Program-made: the position numbers and the translations under genes
In this document: positions 1-5,542 of the stretch, piece by piece
How positions within the stretch are numbered: the stretch's first letter is position 1
Layout of the letters: the number at the start of each line of letters is the position of its first letter
Notes under the pieces: model-generated
What the model was told of the DNA's origin: nothing
The model's input: only the letters and a program-made list of their open reading frames with translations
Databases searched by the model: none
Source of the DNA: Planctomycetota bacterium
GTDB lineage: Bacteria > Planctomycetota > Phycisphaerae > WQYP01
Assembly: GCA_021795535.1 (NCBI GenBank)
Contig: JAJYPG010000117.1
Coordinates: 1-5,542 of the forward strand
DNA: 5,542 nt
Reading direction: 5' to 3'

Positions 1-1304
1 AGCGGACGAGTGAATTCACGCGTAGCCATGATGATGCGCTGGTGTTGGTCCGCGCCGTGGTCTTCACGAATGCGGCGAACAATGTGTTCAACCATGACAA
101 TCGCATCATCAATGATAAGGCCGACCGCCGCGGCCATACCACCAAGAGTCATAATGTTGAAACTCATGTGCAGTAGATAAAGCAGAAGAATGGTGGCCGC
201 AAGAACCGCCGGAACACACAACGCCGCGATAAGTGTAATCTTCCAGTTTCTCAGGAATACCAGCAACACCACAATGGCAAGCAGTACACCGACGATGACG
301 GCGTCGCGCACGGATACTGCGGAGGCCGTGATCAATCGGCTCTGATCATACCATTTTGAGATATGCACGCCCGCAGGCAAATTGGGCTGATACGCTTTGA
401 TTTTTTGATTGATTCGATGGGCAATACGCACGGTGTTGCCGCCGGGCTGCTGGAATACCTGAAGAAGCACCGCATTCCTGCCGTCCGCGGTAACCCTCAC
501 CCACTGTGGCCTGGTGGAACGCTCCACGTGCGCCACATCGGCCAGACGGACAATGCCGTTGGTGCCGGATCGCAAAATAGTCTGACTGATCTGATGAAGA
601 CTTTTGAATCGGGTATCGGAAATAATCAGATAGAGCTTGTCGTGGTCTTCCATACGACCGACGGACGTTAGTACATTGGATGTCGAAAGCGCCCGCGATA
701 CCACACCCAGCGTAAGCCCGTAGGATTGCAGCCTTCCTGGATTTACAACCACCCGATATTCCTCCACCGCCCCACCTTGCACCTGAACTCGGGCCACGCC
801 ATTGACTGCGGTAAGAAGCGTGCGGAGTTTATACTGGGCAATGTCGCGCAATTGCACCAGTGAAAGTTTCCGGGATGTCAGGCTGTAGCCCAGAACCGGA
901 AAATTGGTGGTATCCATGCGTTTGGCGTGGTAGCTGGTACCGGACGGCAATTTGTTGAGAATGCCTTCTATTTGGGCCTTCACTTGCAGCAGGGCGCGGG
1001 CCATATCGCCACCCCAGGCAAAGTTGACCACAATTTCCGCACTGCCGCGGCTGGTGGTGGATTTCACACCGCGTACGCCAGGAATTCGGCGCAAAGCCTT
1101 TTCGACAGGATAGGTGACGGCAACGGCCATGCGCGTTGCGGGACGGTCGCCAGCATCCATATTAACCTTAATCCGGGGAAAGCTGACGCGCGGAAAGAGA
1201 GATACAGGCAGCGAGAGGCCCGCCATAATGCCGCCCAGCGCAAGCATCAGAATGATGAAGAGAATGGAGCGTGTGTGATTATGAATCCAGGCGGTGAAAT
1301 TCAT
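1..1304 (-). CDS. RND-superfamily efflux pump permease, N-terminal part (runs off left edge)
   Basis: This is the inner-membrane, proton-driven pump of a tripartite efflux system, and it would dock with the adaptor and outer-membrane protein encoded just upstream. The frame is open for 434 codons from ATG at 1304 to the window edge. RND pumps are usually about 1000-1050 residues, so roughly 600 are missing. Visible parts: TM1 about residues 12-31; the loop SLPVSLFPRVSFPRIKV typical of the start of the porter domain; periplasmic porter domain about 35-330, with conserved pieces such as VTYPVEKAL (63-71) and a porter-type segment around 169-192; TM2 about 333-351, TM3 about 357-378, TM4 about 383-405. 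TM4 contains GLIIDDAIVMVEH with D399, D400 and E406, the proton-relay acids. The ATG overlaps the adaptor stop as ATGA, so translation is probably coupled; only a weak GGA lies upstream. The Asp-Asp pattern favours a drug-type relay over the heavy-metal subfamily. The substrate cannot be inferred; the distal substrate-binding half is outside the window. Confidence 0.95.
   Translation of the reverse strand, partial: MNFTAWIHNHTRSILFIILMLALGGIMAGLSLPVSLFPRVSFPRIKVNMDAGDRPATRMAVAVTYPVEKALRRIPGVRGVKSTTSRGSAEIVVNFAWGGDMARALLQVKAQIEGILNKLPSGTSYHAKRMDTTNFPVLGYSLTSRKLSLVQLRDIAQYKLRTLLTAVNGVARVQVQGGAVEEYRVVVNPGRLQSYGLTLGVVSRALSTSNVLTSVGRMEDHDKLYLIISDTRFKSLHQISQTILRSGTNGIVRLADVAHVERSTRPQWVRVTADGRNAVLLQVFQQPGGNTVRIAHRINQKIKAYQPNLPAGVHISKWYDQSRLITASAVSVRDAVIVGVLLAIVVLLVFLRNWKITLIAALCVPAVLAATILLLYLLHMSFNIMTLGGMAAAVGLIIDDAIVMVEHIVRRIREDHGADQHQRIIMATREFTRP
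1301..1304 (-). other. ATGA stop/start overlap between adaptor and pump genes
   Basis: The adaptor's TGA (1303-1301) and the pump's ATG (1304-1302) share bases. No strong Shine-Dalgarno sequence precedes this ATG, which fits reinitiation or translational coupling and would keep adaptor and pump synthesis in step. Coupling is inferred from the arrangement. Confidence 0.8.
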
Positions 1305-2398
1305 GGGATAAATTTTCCAGTAACAGCCATTCCATTGGTGAGCTCGGCATTACCGCTAACGACGACAGCTTCCCCGGCAACCAATCCAGATCCGCTGATT
1401 TCCAGCATTTCATCCGTGGCTAATTCAATATGAATCCGATGCCGCCACGCCCTGCCCTTGTGTACTGTGAAAAGGATATTCTCGGAACCCACCGGCAGCA
1501 CCGCTGAACGGGGAACCAGCAATCCGATTCGAGAAGCCATAACAATTCCGGCCCGGACAAACTGTCCGAGCAGCAGGCCGGAATTTGCCGGTGGAGCAAC
1601 ATAAATATTAACCAATCTGGTCTTGGGATTGACTTCCTGCGTGACGAGTCGGATGGTTCCGTCCAGCCCGGCTCGTCGCGACTCGCCCACTGGAAACAAC
1701 GTCAGATGGTAGCCAGGCTTGAGCCTTACGGCATCTTCCGGTTCAACGCCCAGACGAATTTCAATGTCATGGGCCGAAACGAGTTGGAGCAGCGGCCCGC
1801 CGGCGGGCACAATCTGCCCCGGCTCGGCGGGAATACGCGCAACTACGCCAAGTCGGGTGCTTGTGATAGTACGCGGACCTCCAATTCCCCGCGTTTTGAG
1901 ATTTGTGAGCCGCAAAGTGGACAGGGCGACCACCTGATCGGCCGCAAGCATATCTCGCCGGGTGGCCAGGCGGAGTTTGAAGCGGGCTTTAACATCGGCG
2001 CGTTGCTGTGCGGCGGCCCGGAACTGGCGGCGGGCCTCGGCGAGTAAAAGCATTTCATGCGGACTGGCCTCTATCTGAATAAGTGGCGTGCCACGAATGA
2101 CTTTTTGTCCGCGTGACACCAGCACCCGTAAAACCTGTCCTTCAAAGGGAACGGCAACATTGGCGATGGCGCTGGCACGCGCTACTACGGTGCCATAGGC
2201 CTCCAGCGATTCACGCAACAGTCCTTTTTTCAGAGGGACGGTTTTAACCGTGGCGACAATGCCGCGATGGTTTCCCGCATCGGCCACGTCCACAATTGGC
2301 GAGCGGGACCCCGCATCTTTGCGCGGCCAGAAACGGCCCAACAGAATTCCAGCCGCCATCAACAGCATCGCGGAAAATATCCATACGGCTTTTTTCAC
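1301..2398 (-). CDS. Periplasmic adaptor (membrane fusion protein, HlyD/RND type)
   Basis: This 365-residue protein should bridge the inner-membrane RND pump and the outer-membrane channel. A basic N-terminus (MKKAVW) is followed by a hydrophobic helix at about 6-22, acting as an uncleaved anchor or signal; there is no lipobox because the protein has no cysteine at all. The first lipoyl half-motif is at about 81-112 (PFEGQVLRVLVSRGQKV), a charged, Ala-rich helical segment of roughly 55-65 residues follows (112-175), and the second lipoyl half is at about 178-208 (GVVARIPAEPGQIVPAGG). The beta-barrel domain covers about 211-290, including VNPKTRLVNIYV, and a membrane-proximal domain follows from about 293 with the VPRSAV strand common in the family. 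The start is GTG (2398-2396), supported by GAGGAGA at 2413-2407 with an 8-base spacer. It overlaps the upstream stop by four bases and the pump start by four. The lack of Cys and of a Met/His-rich N-terminus argues against a CusB-like metal-binding adaptor, but does not exclude metal export. Confidence 0.95.
   Translation of the reverse strand: MKKAVWIFSAMLLMAAGILLGRFWPRKDAGSRSPIVDVADAGNHRGIVATVKTVPLKKGLLRESLEAYGTVVARASAIANVAVPFEGQVLRVLVSRGQKVIRGTPLIQIEASPHEMLLLAEARRQFRAAAQQRADVKARFKLRLATRRDMLAADQVVALSTLRLTNLKTRGIGGPRTITSTRLGVVARIPAEPGQIVPAGGPLLQLVSAHDIEIRLGVEPEDAVRLKPGYHLTLFPVGESRRAGLDGTIRLVTQEVNPKTRLVNIYVAPPANSGLLLGQFVRAGIVMASRIGLLVPRSAVLPVGSENILFTVHKGRAWRHRIHIELATDEMLEISGSGLVAGEAVVVSGNAELTNGMAVTGKFIP
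2395..2398 (-). other. GTGA stop/start overlap between outer-membrane factor and adaptor genes
   Basis: The outer-membrane factor's TGA (2397-2395) overlaps the adaptor's GTG start (2398-2396). Unlike the adaptor-pump junction, this one has a strong ribosome-binding site just upstream, so the adaptor can probably initiate independently as well as by coupling. Confidence 0.8.
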
Positions 2399-3864
2399 GG
2401 TGTCTTTCTCCTCGGTTGAGCGGCCTGTTTGTTTGATTTGTCCGGCGCGTGCCAGAGGTATTGCCCGGCGGCCAATTCCAACGCAAGCACATTCTGCTCC
2501 AACTCTCCTTTAAGAGTAATCAAGCGAATGCGACGGGTTACCAGTTCTTTCACCAGCGTGTAGTAGCTTACGACATCGGTATTGCCCAGCAACAAAGCCT
2601 GACGATACCGCTTCGTGAGCATGTTGAGACTTTGCACCGACTTTTTCAGTGCGGCAATCTGACCGGTAAGTTCATGGACATTGGCCACCGCCTCGACAAC
2701 GCTGGAACGGGCGGCAAATACACGGGCGACATAAGCGTCATACAACTGCCGACGCGTGGCACGCTGGATGGCGATATTCCCTTGATTGCGGTCAAAAATG
2801 GGAAGATCAATGGTAGCGCCGAACCCCGTGGTGTGAACATTCGTATTGTCGCTGGCCTGGCGAAAGCCGATCGTTATGTTGGGAAATTGCCGCAGAACTG
2901 CGGCCCGCAGACGCTCCTCCTGGCTTTTGTAACCAAGCTGAAGGGCCAGAAGATCGGGCCGGTATTTCCGCATCCTGCGCAGTAATGTTGCCCGGGACGG
3001 AAGCGAAATGTGTGACGGCAATCGCAGATGACGGCTCATCACAATGGGCGTATTGGGTGGCACGCCCATAATTCGGGACAGCGCCAGACGCTGGAGCGTC
3101 ATGGTCTGGTTCAACTTAAGAATCAGATAATCAGCCTGCTGGCTGGCTGCCCGCGCCGCATTGTATTCCAGTACGGTGGAGAGACGGGCACGGTATGCTT
3201 TATGGGCTATCGCGTAACCCTTGGCCAATTCCGCTGCGGCCAGAACCGCTTGGCGTTTCTGCGCCATGGCCACCGCCAAATTATAAACAGCGAGTCGCGC
3301 GGCCATCGCAACCTGCCATTCGCGCCAGGCAATCTGAAGGTCGATCTGTCCGCGGTGGTATCGCGCGGCGGCGACGCGGGCCTGTCGGTCAATCAGGCGG
3401 GCAATATTCCAATCCAGACCTATGCCATACGCGTTGAAAGTGCCTTGGGTAAAACCTCCGGAGACTAAATCCGTGGATTCGGAAAGCTGCGGATTGGGCA
3501 GAATTCCCGCCTGCATCAACTGTGCGGAAGCCTCGCCGCGTGTGTCGCGCAAAGCACGCAGATCAGGATTTATCAGAACGGCAATAATGGCCGCCTCGGA
3601 TGGCCGCAGTCCATGTCGCGGTTGCAGACGCAACGGTTTAATGGCAATGGCCGCAAAATGCGCCGCACGTTTCCGCAATATTTTCCAGGCGGGTACCCGC
3701 AGGGCCTTGTCCACGCTCGCCTCGGTAAGGGGTTTGGCATGATAACTCTGGCAGCCGGCAATCAGGAAAATACCCATCAGATTCGCACGCCCCAACAATC
3801 CGGCGTACCCAATAAATGCCTTCTGGTAAAACAGCCTGCACACATACTTTATGGAATCATCCAT
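2395..3864 (-). CDS. TolC/CzcC-family outer-membrane efflux protein, probable lipoprotein
   Basis: This is the outer-membrane channel component of the tripartite pump. From ATG at 3864 it has 489 residues, close to the family's usual 420-490. It shows the two homologous halves expected of outer-membrane efflux proteins: GLRPSEAA (about 85-92) followed by NPDLRAL and GILPNPQLSES, and a second copy at about 293-335 with YRPDLLALQLGYKSQEERL followed by FPNITIGF. The segment DLPIFDRNQGNIAIQRA (about 353-369) is characteristic of the CzcC/CusC-like branch. Long Ala/Leu/Gln-rich helices and a basic C-terminal tail follow. A lipobox LIAGC lies at residues 34-38, so export with lipidation of C38 is likely. 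The start is uncertain: ATG 3915 overlaps the kinase by 59 bases, ATG 3870 by 14, ATG 3864 by 8, and TTG codons at 3798 and 3795 would give a compact lipoprotein signal. I chose 3864 because the overlap is small and a weak GAG lies upstream. The family call is secure; the N-terminus is not. Confidence 0.93.
   Translation of the reverse strand: MDDSIKYVCRLFYQKAFIGYAGLLGRANLMGIFLIAGCQSYHAKPLTEASVDKALRVPAWKILRKRAAHFAAIAIKPLRLQPRHGLRPSEAAIIAVLINPDLRALRDTRGEASAQLMQAGILPNPQLSESTDLVSGGFTQGTFNAYGIGLDWNIARLIDRQARVAAARYHRGQIDLQIAWREWQVAMAARLAVYNLAVAMAQKRQAVLAAAELAKGYAIAHKAYRARLSTVLEYNAARAASQQADYLILKLNQTMTLQRLALSRIMGVPPNTPIVMSRHLRLPSHISLPSRATLLRRMRKYRPDLLALQLGYKSQEERLRAAVLRQFPNITIGFRQASDNTNVHTTGFGATIDLPIFDRNQGNIAIQRATRRQLYDAYVARVFAARSSVVEAVANVHELTGQIAALKKSVQSLNMLTKRYRQALLLGNTDVVSYYTLVKELVTRRIRLITLKGELEQNVLALELAAGQYLWHAPDKSNKQAAQPRRKTP
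2407..2413 (-). promoter_or_regulatory. Shine-Dalgarno site of the adaptor gene
   Basis: Read on the minus strand this is GAGGAGA, eight bases before the GTG at 2398. It lies inside the last codons of the outer-membrane factor gene. It is the clearest ribosome-binding site in the window and decides the choice of the GTG start over later in-frame codons. Confidence 0.75.
3778..3813 (-). other. Predicted lipoprotein signal (hydrophobic core region) of the outer-membrane factor
   Basis: The encoded stretch runs from IGYAGLLGR into ANLMGIF, and is followed directly (3777-3751) by LIAGCQSYH, which holds a canonical lipobox with the invariant Cys at codon 3753-3751. The short distance from Arg to Cys looks like the n- and h-region of a lipoprotein signal. 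This implies cleavage before Cys, lipid attachment, and possibly a start downstream of 3864. Inferred from motif only. Confidence 0.5.
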
Positions 3865-5317
3865 TTTCATGCTCTGACATATCCCGAAAAAACACCTCCA
3901 CGCGAAACCATCCATTTACCTCCGAATCCACCCGCACCGTCCCGCCGGTGGCGTCCAGTACTCTTTTGGCCAGCGAAAGGCCAAGTCCCGCATGCAGACC
4001 GCTTTGTGTTCGCGCCGCATCGCCGCGCCAGAACCGTTCAAACACCCGATCACAATTCTCCATCGCTATGCCACTGCCGGTATTGCCGATACGCAGCCGC
4101 ACGCCCTTTGGCTCCGCTTCAAGTTCCATTTTCACCGTTCCGCCATAGTCCGTATAGCTTACGGCATTGTCCAGCAAATTCCGGACAACCAGTCGCACCG
4201 CGCCTGGAGCGGCTTTAATTTCACATTCACTCCAATGTCCGCGCACCAGATTCAATTCACGCGACTGAATATTACGGGAAAATTCCTGAACCGATTCCTC
4301 AACCATTTGGTCTACCCGCAGAGACGTGTCAGTGAAGGTTGTATGGCCGCTTTCCAGACGTGAGAGTGTCAGCAGATTTTCCACCATAGCCTGCATTTGC
4401 AGCGTTACACCCAGGCAACTTTGCACACATTGCTGGTATTCATCGGTGGCACGAATACGTTTATCCGCCAGTTCCAGCGTGGTTCGTAAACCGGCGATGG
4501 GTGTGCGGAGTTCATGGGCAATATCCGCGGTAAGCTGCTTTTCTCGCGTAAATGCGTTTTGCACGCGAGCCAGAAGTTCATTGAGACGCTGGACAATTGG
4601 CGTAAGTTCCCGCGGTACGCCCTGAGTGGCGAGACGATCTGAAAGGTTGGTCGTTCCCACCGCGCCAATGTTTGCCGCGATCAGCCGCACAGGTGCCAGA
4701 CCGCGTGAAACAATAATAACGAGGGAAATAACGGATAGCAGCGCCGCTCCGCCACAACCCAACCCCAAAGCCCCGACCAGGATAGCCTTGGTGTCGTTGA
4801 GCCGCTCCAGCGAATGAGCCACGGCAACGATGTAGAAATTCTTTTTGTCGGATCGGTGCGAACCCGGCTTTCCCGGTTCACCACTTTGATAATCATGCTC
4901 ACCCGCACCGATGCGAACCTGCGCCAGTGCTTCACCCAAATGAAAATCATCGCGCAGTCGCATCTGACTGTATAGAACGCGTCCACCCGCAGGCCGGTTG
5001 AACTCAAGGGAATACCCCACAAGACCGGGGCTTTTATAAACCACATCTCCATTGATATTCCATATCTGCACAAAGCGTGGCAGTAAATTGAAGTTTACGC
5101 CGGTTAGCGCATCCTGCGTGGAATCCAGCGTCACATGTCCACCATCGCCAATATCCAAAGCGCTTACCACTGAAGCCAAATGGCTGGAAAGCAGAAGCCT
5201 GAACTGCCGGTCAAGGCTGCGGCTGACCAGCAGATAGAGAAATACCCCAAGTGCGGCCATAAGAAACGCCGTGGTCAGACCACTGCCCAGCATGATGTTG
5301 CGTCGAATGGAAGTCAT
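3857..5317 (-). CDS. Transmembrane sensor histidine kinase (HAMP, HisKA, HATPase)
   Basis: This 486-residue inner-membrane kinase should autophosphorylate on His in response to an envelope signal and pass phosphate to the regulator encoded just upstream. TM1 is about residues 11-33, a periplasmic region 34-177, and TM2 about 178-203. A HAMP linker covers about 204-257 (RGLAPVRLIAANI onward). The HisKA domain follows with the H-box DIAHELRTPIAG, phospho-acceptor H268. The catalytic domain has the N-box RNLLDNAVSY (379-388), a G1-type box GNTGSGI (411-417), an F-box FERFWRGD (426-433) and the G2 box GLGLSLAKRV (444-453). The periplasmic piece FVQIWNINGDVVYKS resembles the sensor domains of QseC/TctE-type and metal-type kinases; no clear metal-binding cluster is seen. 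In G1 the usual Asp is Asn (N412), as in some CusS-like kinases. The ATG lies 6 bases after the regulator stop, with a weak TGAG 9 bases upstream. The ligand is unknown. Confidence 0.96.
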   Translation of the reverse strand: MTSIRRNIMLGSGLTTAFLMAALGVFLYLLVSRSLDRQFRLLLSSHLASVVSALDIGDGGHVTLDSTQDALTGVNFNLLPRFVQIWNINGDVVYKSPGLVGYSLEFNRPAGGRVLYSQMRLRDDFHLGEALAQVRIGAGEHDYQSGEPGKPGSHRSDKKNFYIVAVAHSLERLNDTKAILVGALGLGCGGAALLSVISLVIIVSRGLAPVRLIAANIGAVGTTNLSDRLATQGVPRELTPIVQRLNELLARVQNAFTREKQLTADIAHELRTPIAGLRTTLELADKRIRATDEYQQCVQSCLGVTLQMQAMVENLLTLSRLESGHTTFTDTSLRVDQMVEESVQEFSRNIQSRELNLVRGHWSECEIKAAPGAVRLVVRNLLDNAVSYTDYGGTVKMELEAEPKGVRLRIGNTGSGIAMENCDRVFERFWRGDAARTQSGLHAGLGLSLAKRVLDATGGTVRVDSEVNGWFRVEVFFRDMSEHENG

Positions 5318-5323
5318 CTGTTA

Positions 5324-5542
5324 TTACTCAATGAGATAGCCCTGGCCGCGTCGGGTTTGAATAATGCGTGGGCCATCGGCGACCTCTATTTTTTTTCTTA
5401 AAAGCCCTATAAACACATCAACAACATTGCTTTCCAGCGTGGCGTTTTGATCATAAACATGTTCCCATATCTCACTCCGCGAAACCACCTGCCCGCGCCG
5501 CAGCGACAGATATTCTAAAATTGCGTATTCCCGTGCGGAAAG
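5324..5542 (-). CDS. OmpR/PhoB-family response regulator, C-terminal DNA-binding domain (runs off right edge)
   Basis: Only the last 72 residues are present, and the frame is open to the window edge. They match the winged-helix effector domain of OmpR/PhoB regulators: LSAREYAILEYLSLRRGQVV (helix 1 to helix 2), SRSEIWEHVYD, then the recognition-helix region SNVVDVFIGLLRKKIE, and the C-terminal wing with TRRGQGYLIE before TAA at 5326-5324. The full protein would be about 220-230 residues, so the phospho-acceptor receiver domain lies beyond the right edge. It is the first visible gene of the operon and is followed after 6 bases by its presumed partner kinase. By analogy with similar loci it would activate this same operon, but no operator or promoter is inside the window to test that. 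Confidence 0.95.
   Translation of the reverse strand, partial: LSAREYAILEYLSLRRGQVVSRSEIWEHVYDQNATLESNVVDVFIGLLRKKIEVADGPRIIQTRRGQGYLIE

Noticed and set aside
363..671. 102-codon plus-strand open frame inside the pump gene
   Set aside because: Antisense to the conserved RND porter domain; a shadow frame.
1..1304. Naming the pump cusA or czcA
   Set aside because: The TM4 acidic pattern is drug-type and the diagnostic C-terminal half is missing, so a gene symbol is not justified.
927..1433. 168-codon plus-strand open frame across the adaptor-pump junction
   Set aside because: It lies antisense to two well-supported genes, its translation has no recognisable domain, and its composition fits a shadow of the minus-strand coding.
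1795..1808. Perfect 14-base G+C palindrome GCCCGCCGGCGGGC
   Set aside because: It falls inside the adaptor's second lipoyl half, where the codons for Pro-Ala-Gly-Gly explain it. It is single-copy, has no T-run for termination and no adjacent regulatory site.
2449..2985. 178-codon plus-strand open frame inside the outer-membrane factor gene
   Set aside because: It is fully contained within a clear TolC-family gene on the opposite strand, with no domain or start signal of its own.
3613..4218. 201-codon plus-strand open frame over the kinase and outer-membrane factor junction
   Set aside because: Antisense to strong family matches on the other strand, Pro/Arg/His-rich low-quality translation, no ribosome-binding site or domain.
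5318..5323. Possible promoter between regulator and kinase genes
   Set aside because: The gap is only 6 bases and no -35/-10 pair is evident upstream; the kinase is best explained as co-transcribed with the regulator.

Overview
The window is a gap-free stretch of five genes, all on the minus strand and so transcribed from right to left. In transcription order they are: the C-terminal end of an OmpR/PhoB-type response regulator (cut by the right edge), a membrane sensor histidine kinase, a TolC/CzcC-type outer-membrane efflux protein, a periplasmic membrane-fusion (adaptor) protein, and the N-terminal ~434 residues of an RND-superfamily inner-membrane pump (cut by the left edge). The trans-envelope tripartite pump implies a Gram-negative (diderm) host. 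Base composition is moderately G+C-rich. Nothing in the sequence fixes the phylum, so I make no species call.

Right to left: 5542-5324 regulator DNA-binding domain; a 6-base gap; 5317-3857 kinase; a short overlap; 3864-2395 outer-membrane factor (start uncertain); a 4-base GTGA overlap; 2398-1301 adaptor; a 4-base ATGA overlap; 1304-1 RND permease. There is no intergenic stretch over 6 bases, so no internal promoter or terminator is expected. The operon promoter lies beyond the right edge and its end beyond the left edge. No tRNA, rRNA, CRISPR array, insertion sequence or attachment site was seen.

The likely working model is a self-contained sense-and-export operon. The kinase senses a periplasmic or envelope signal and phosphorylates the regulator, which drives transcription of its own operon, including the OMF-MFP-RND pump. 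The architecture resembles metal-efflux loci of the Cus/Czc type, with the outer-membrane protein first and the pump last. However, the pump's fourth membrane helix carries an Asp-Asp pair like drug-type RND pumps rather than the heavy-metal-type pattern, and the adaptor has no Cys or Met-rich metal-binding segment. The substrate should therefore be left open. I see no evidence of a wholly new system here; the findings are modest departures within known families.
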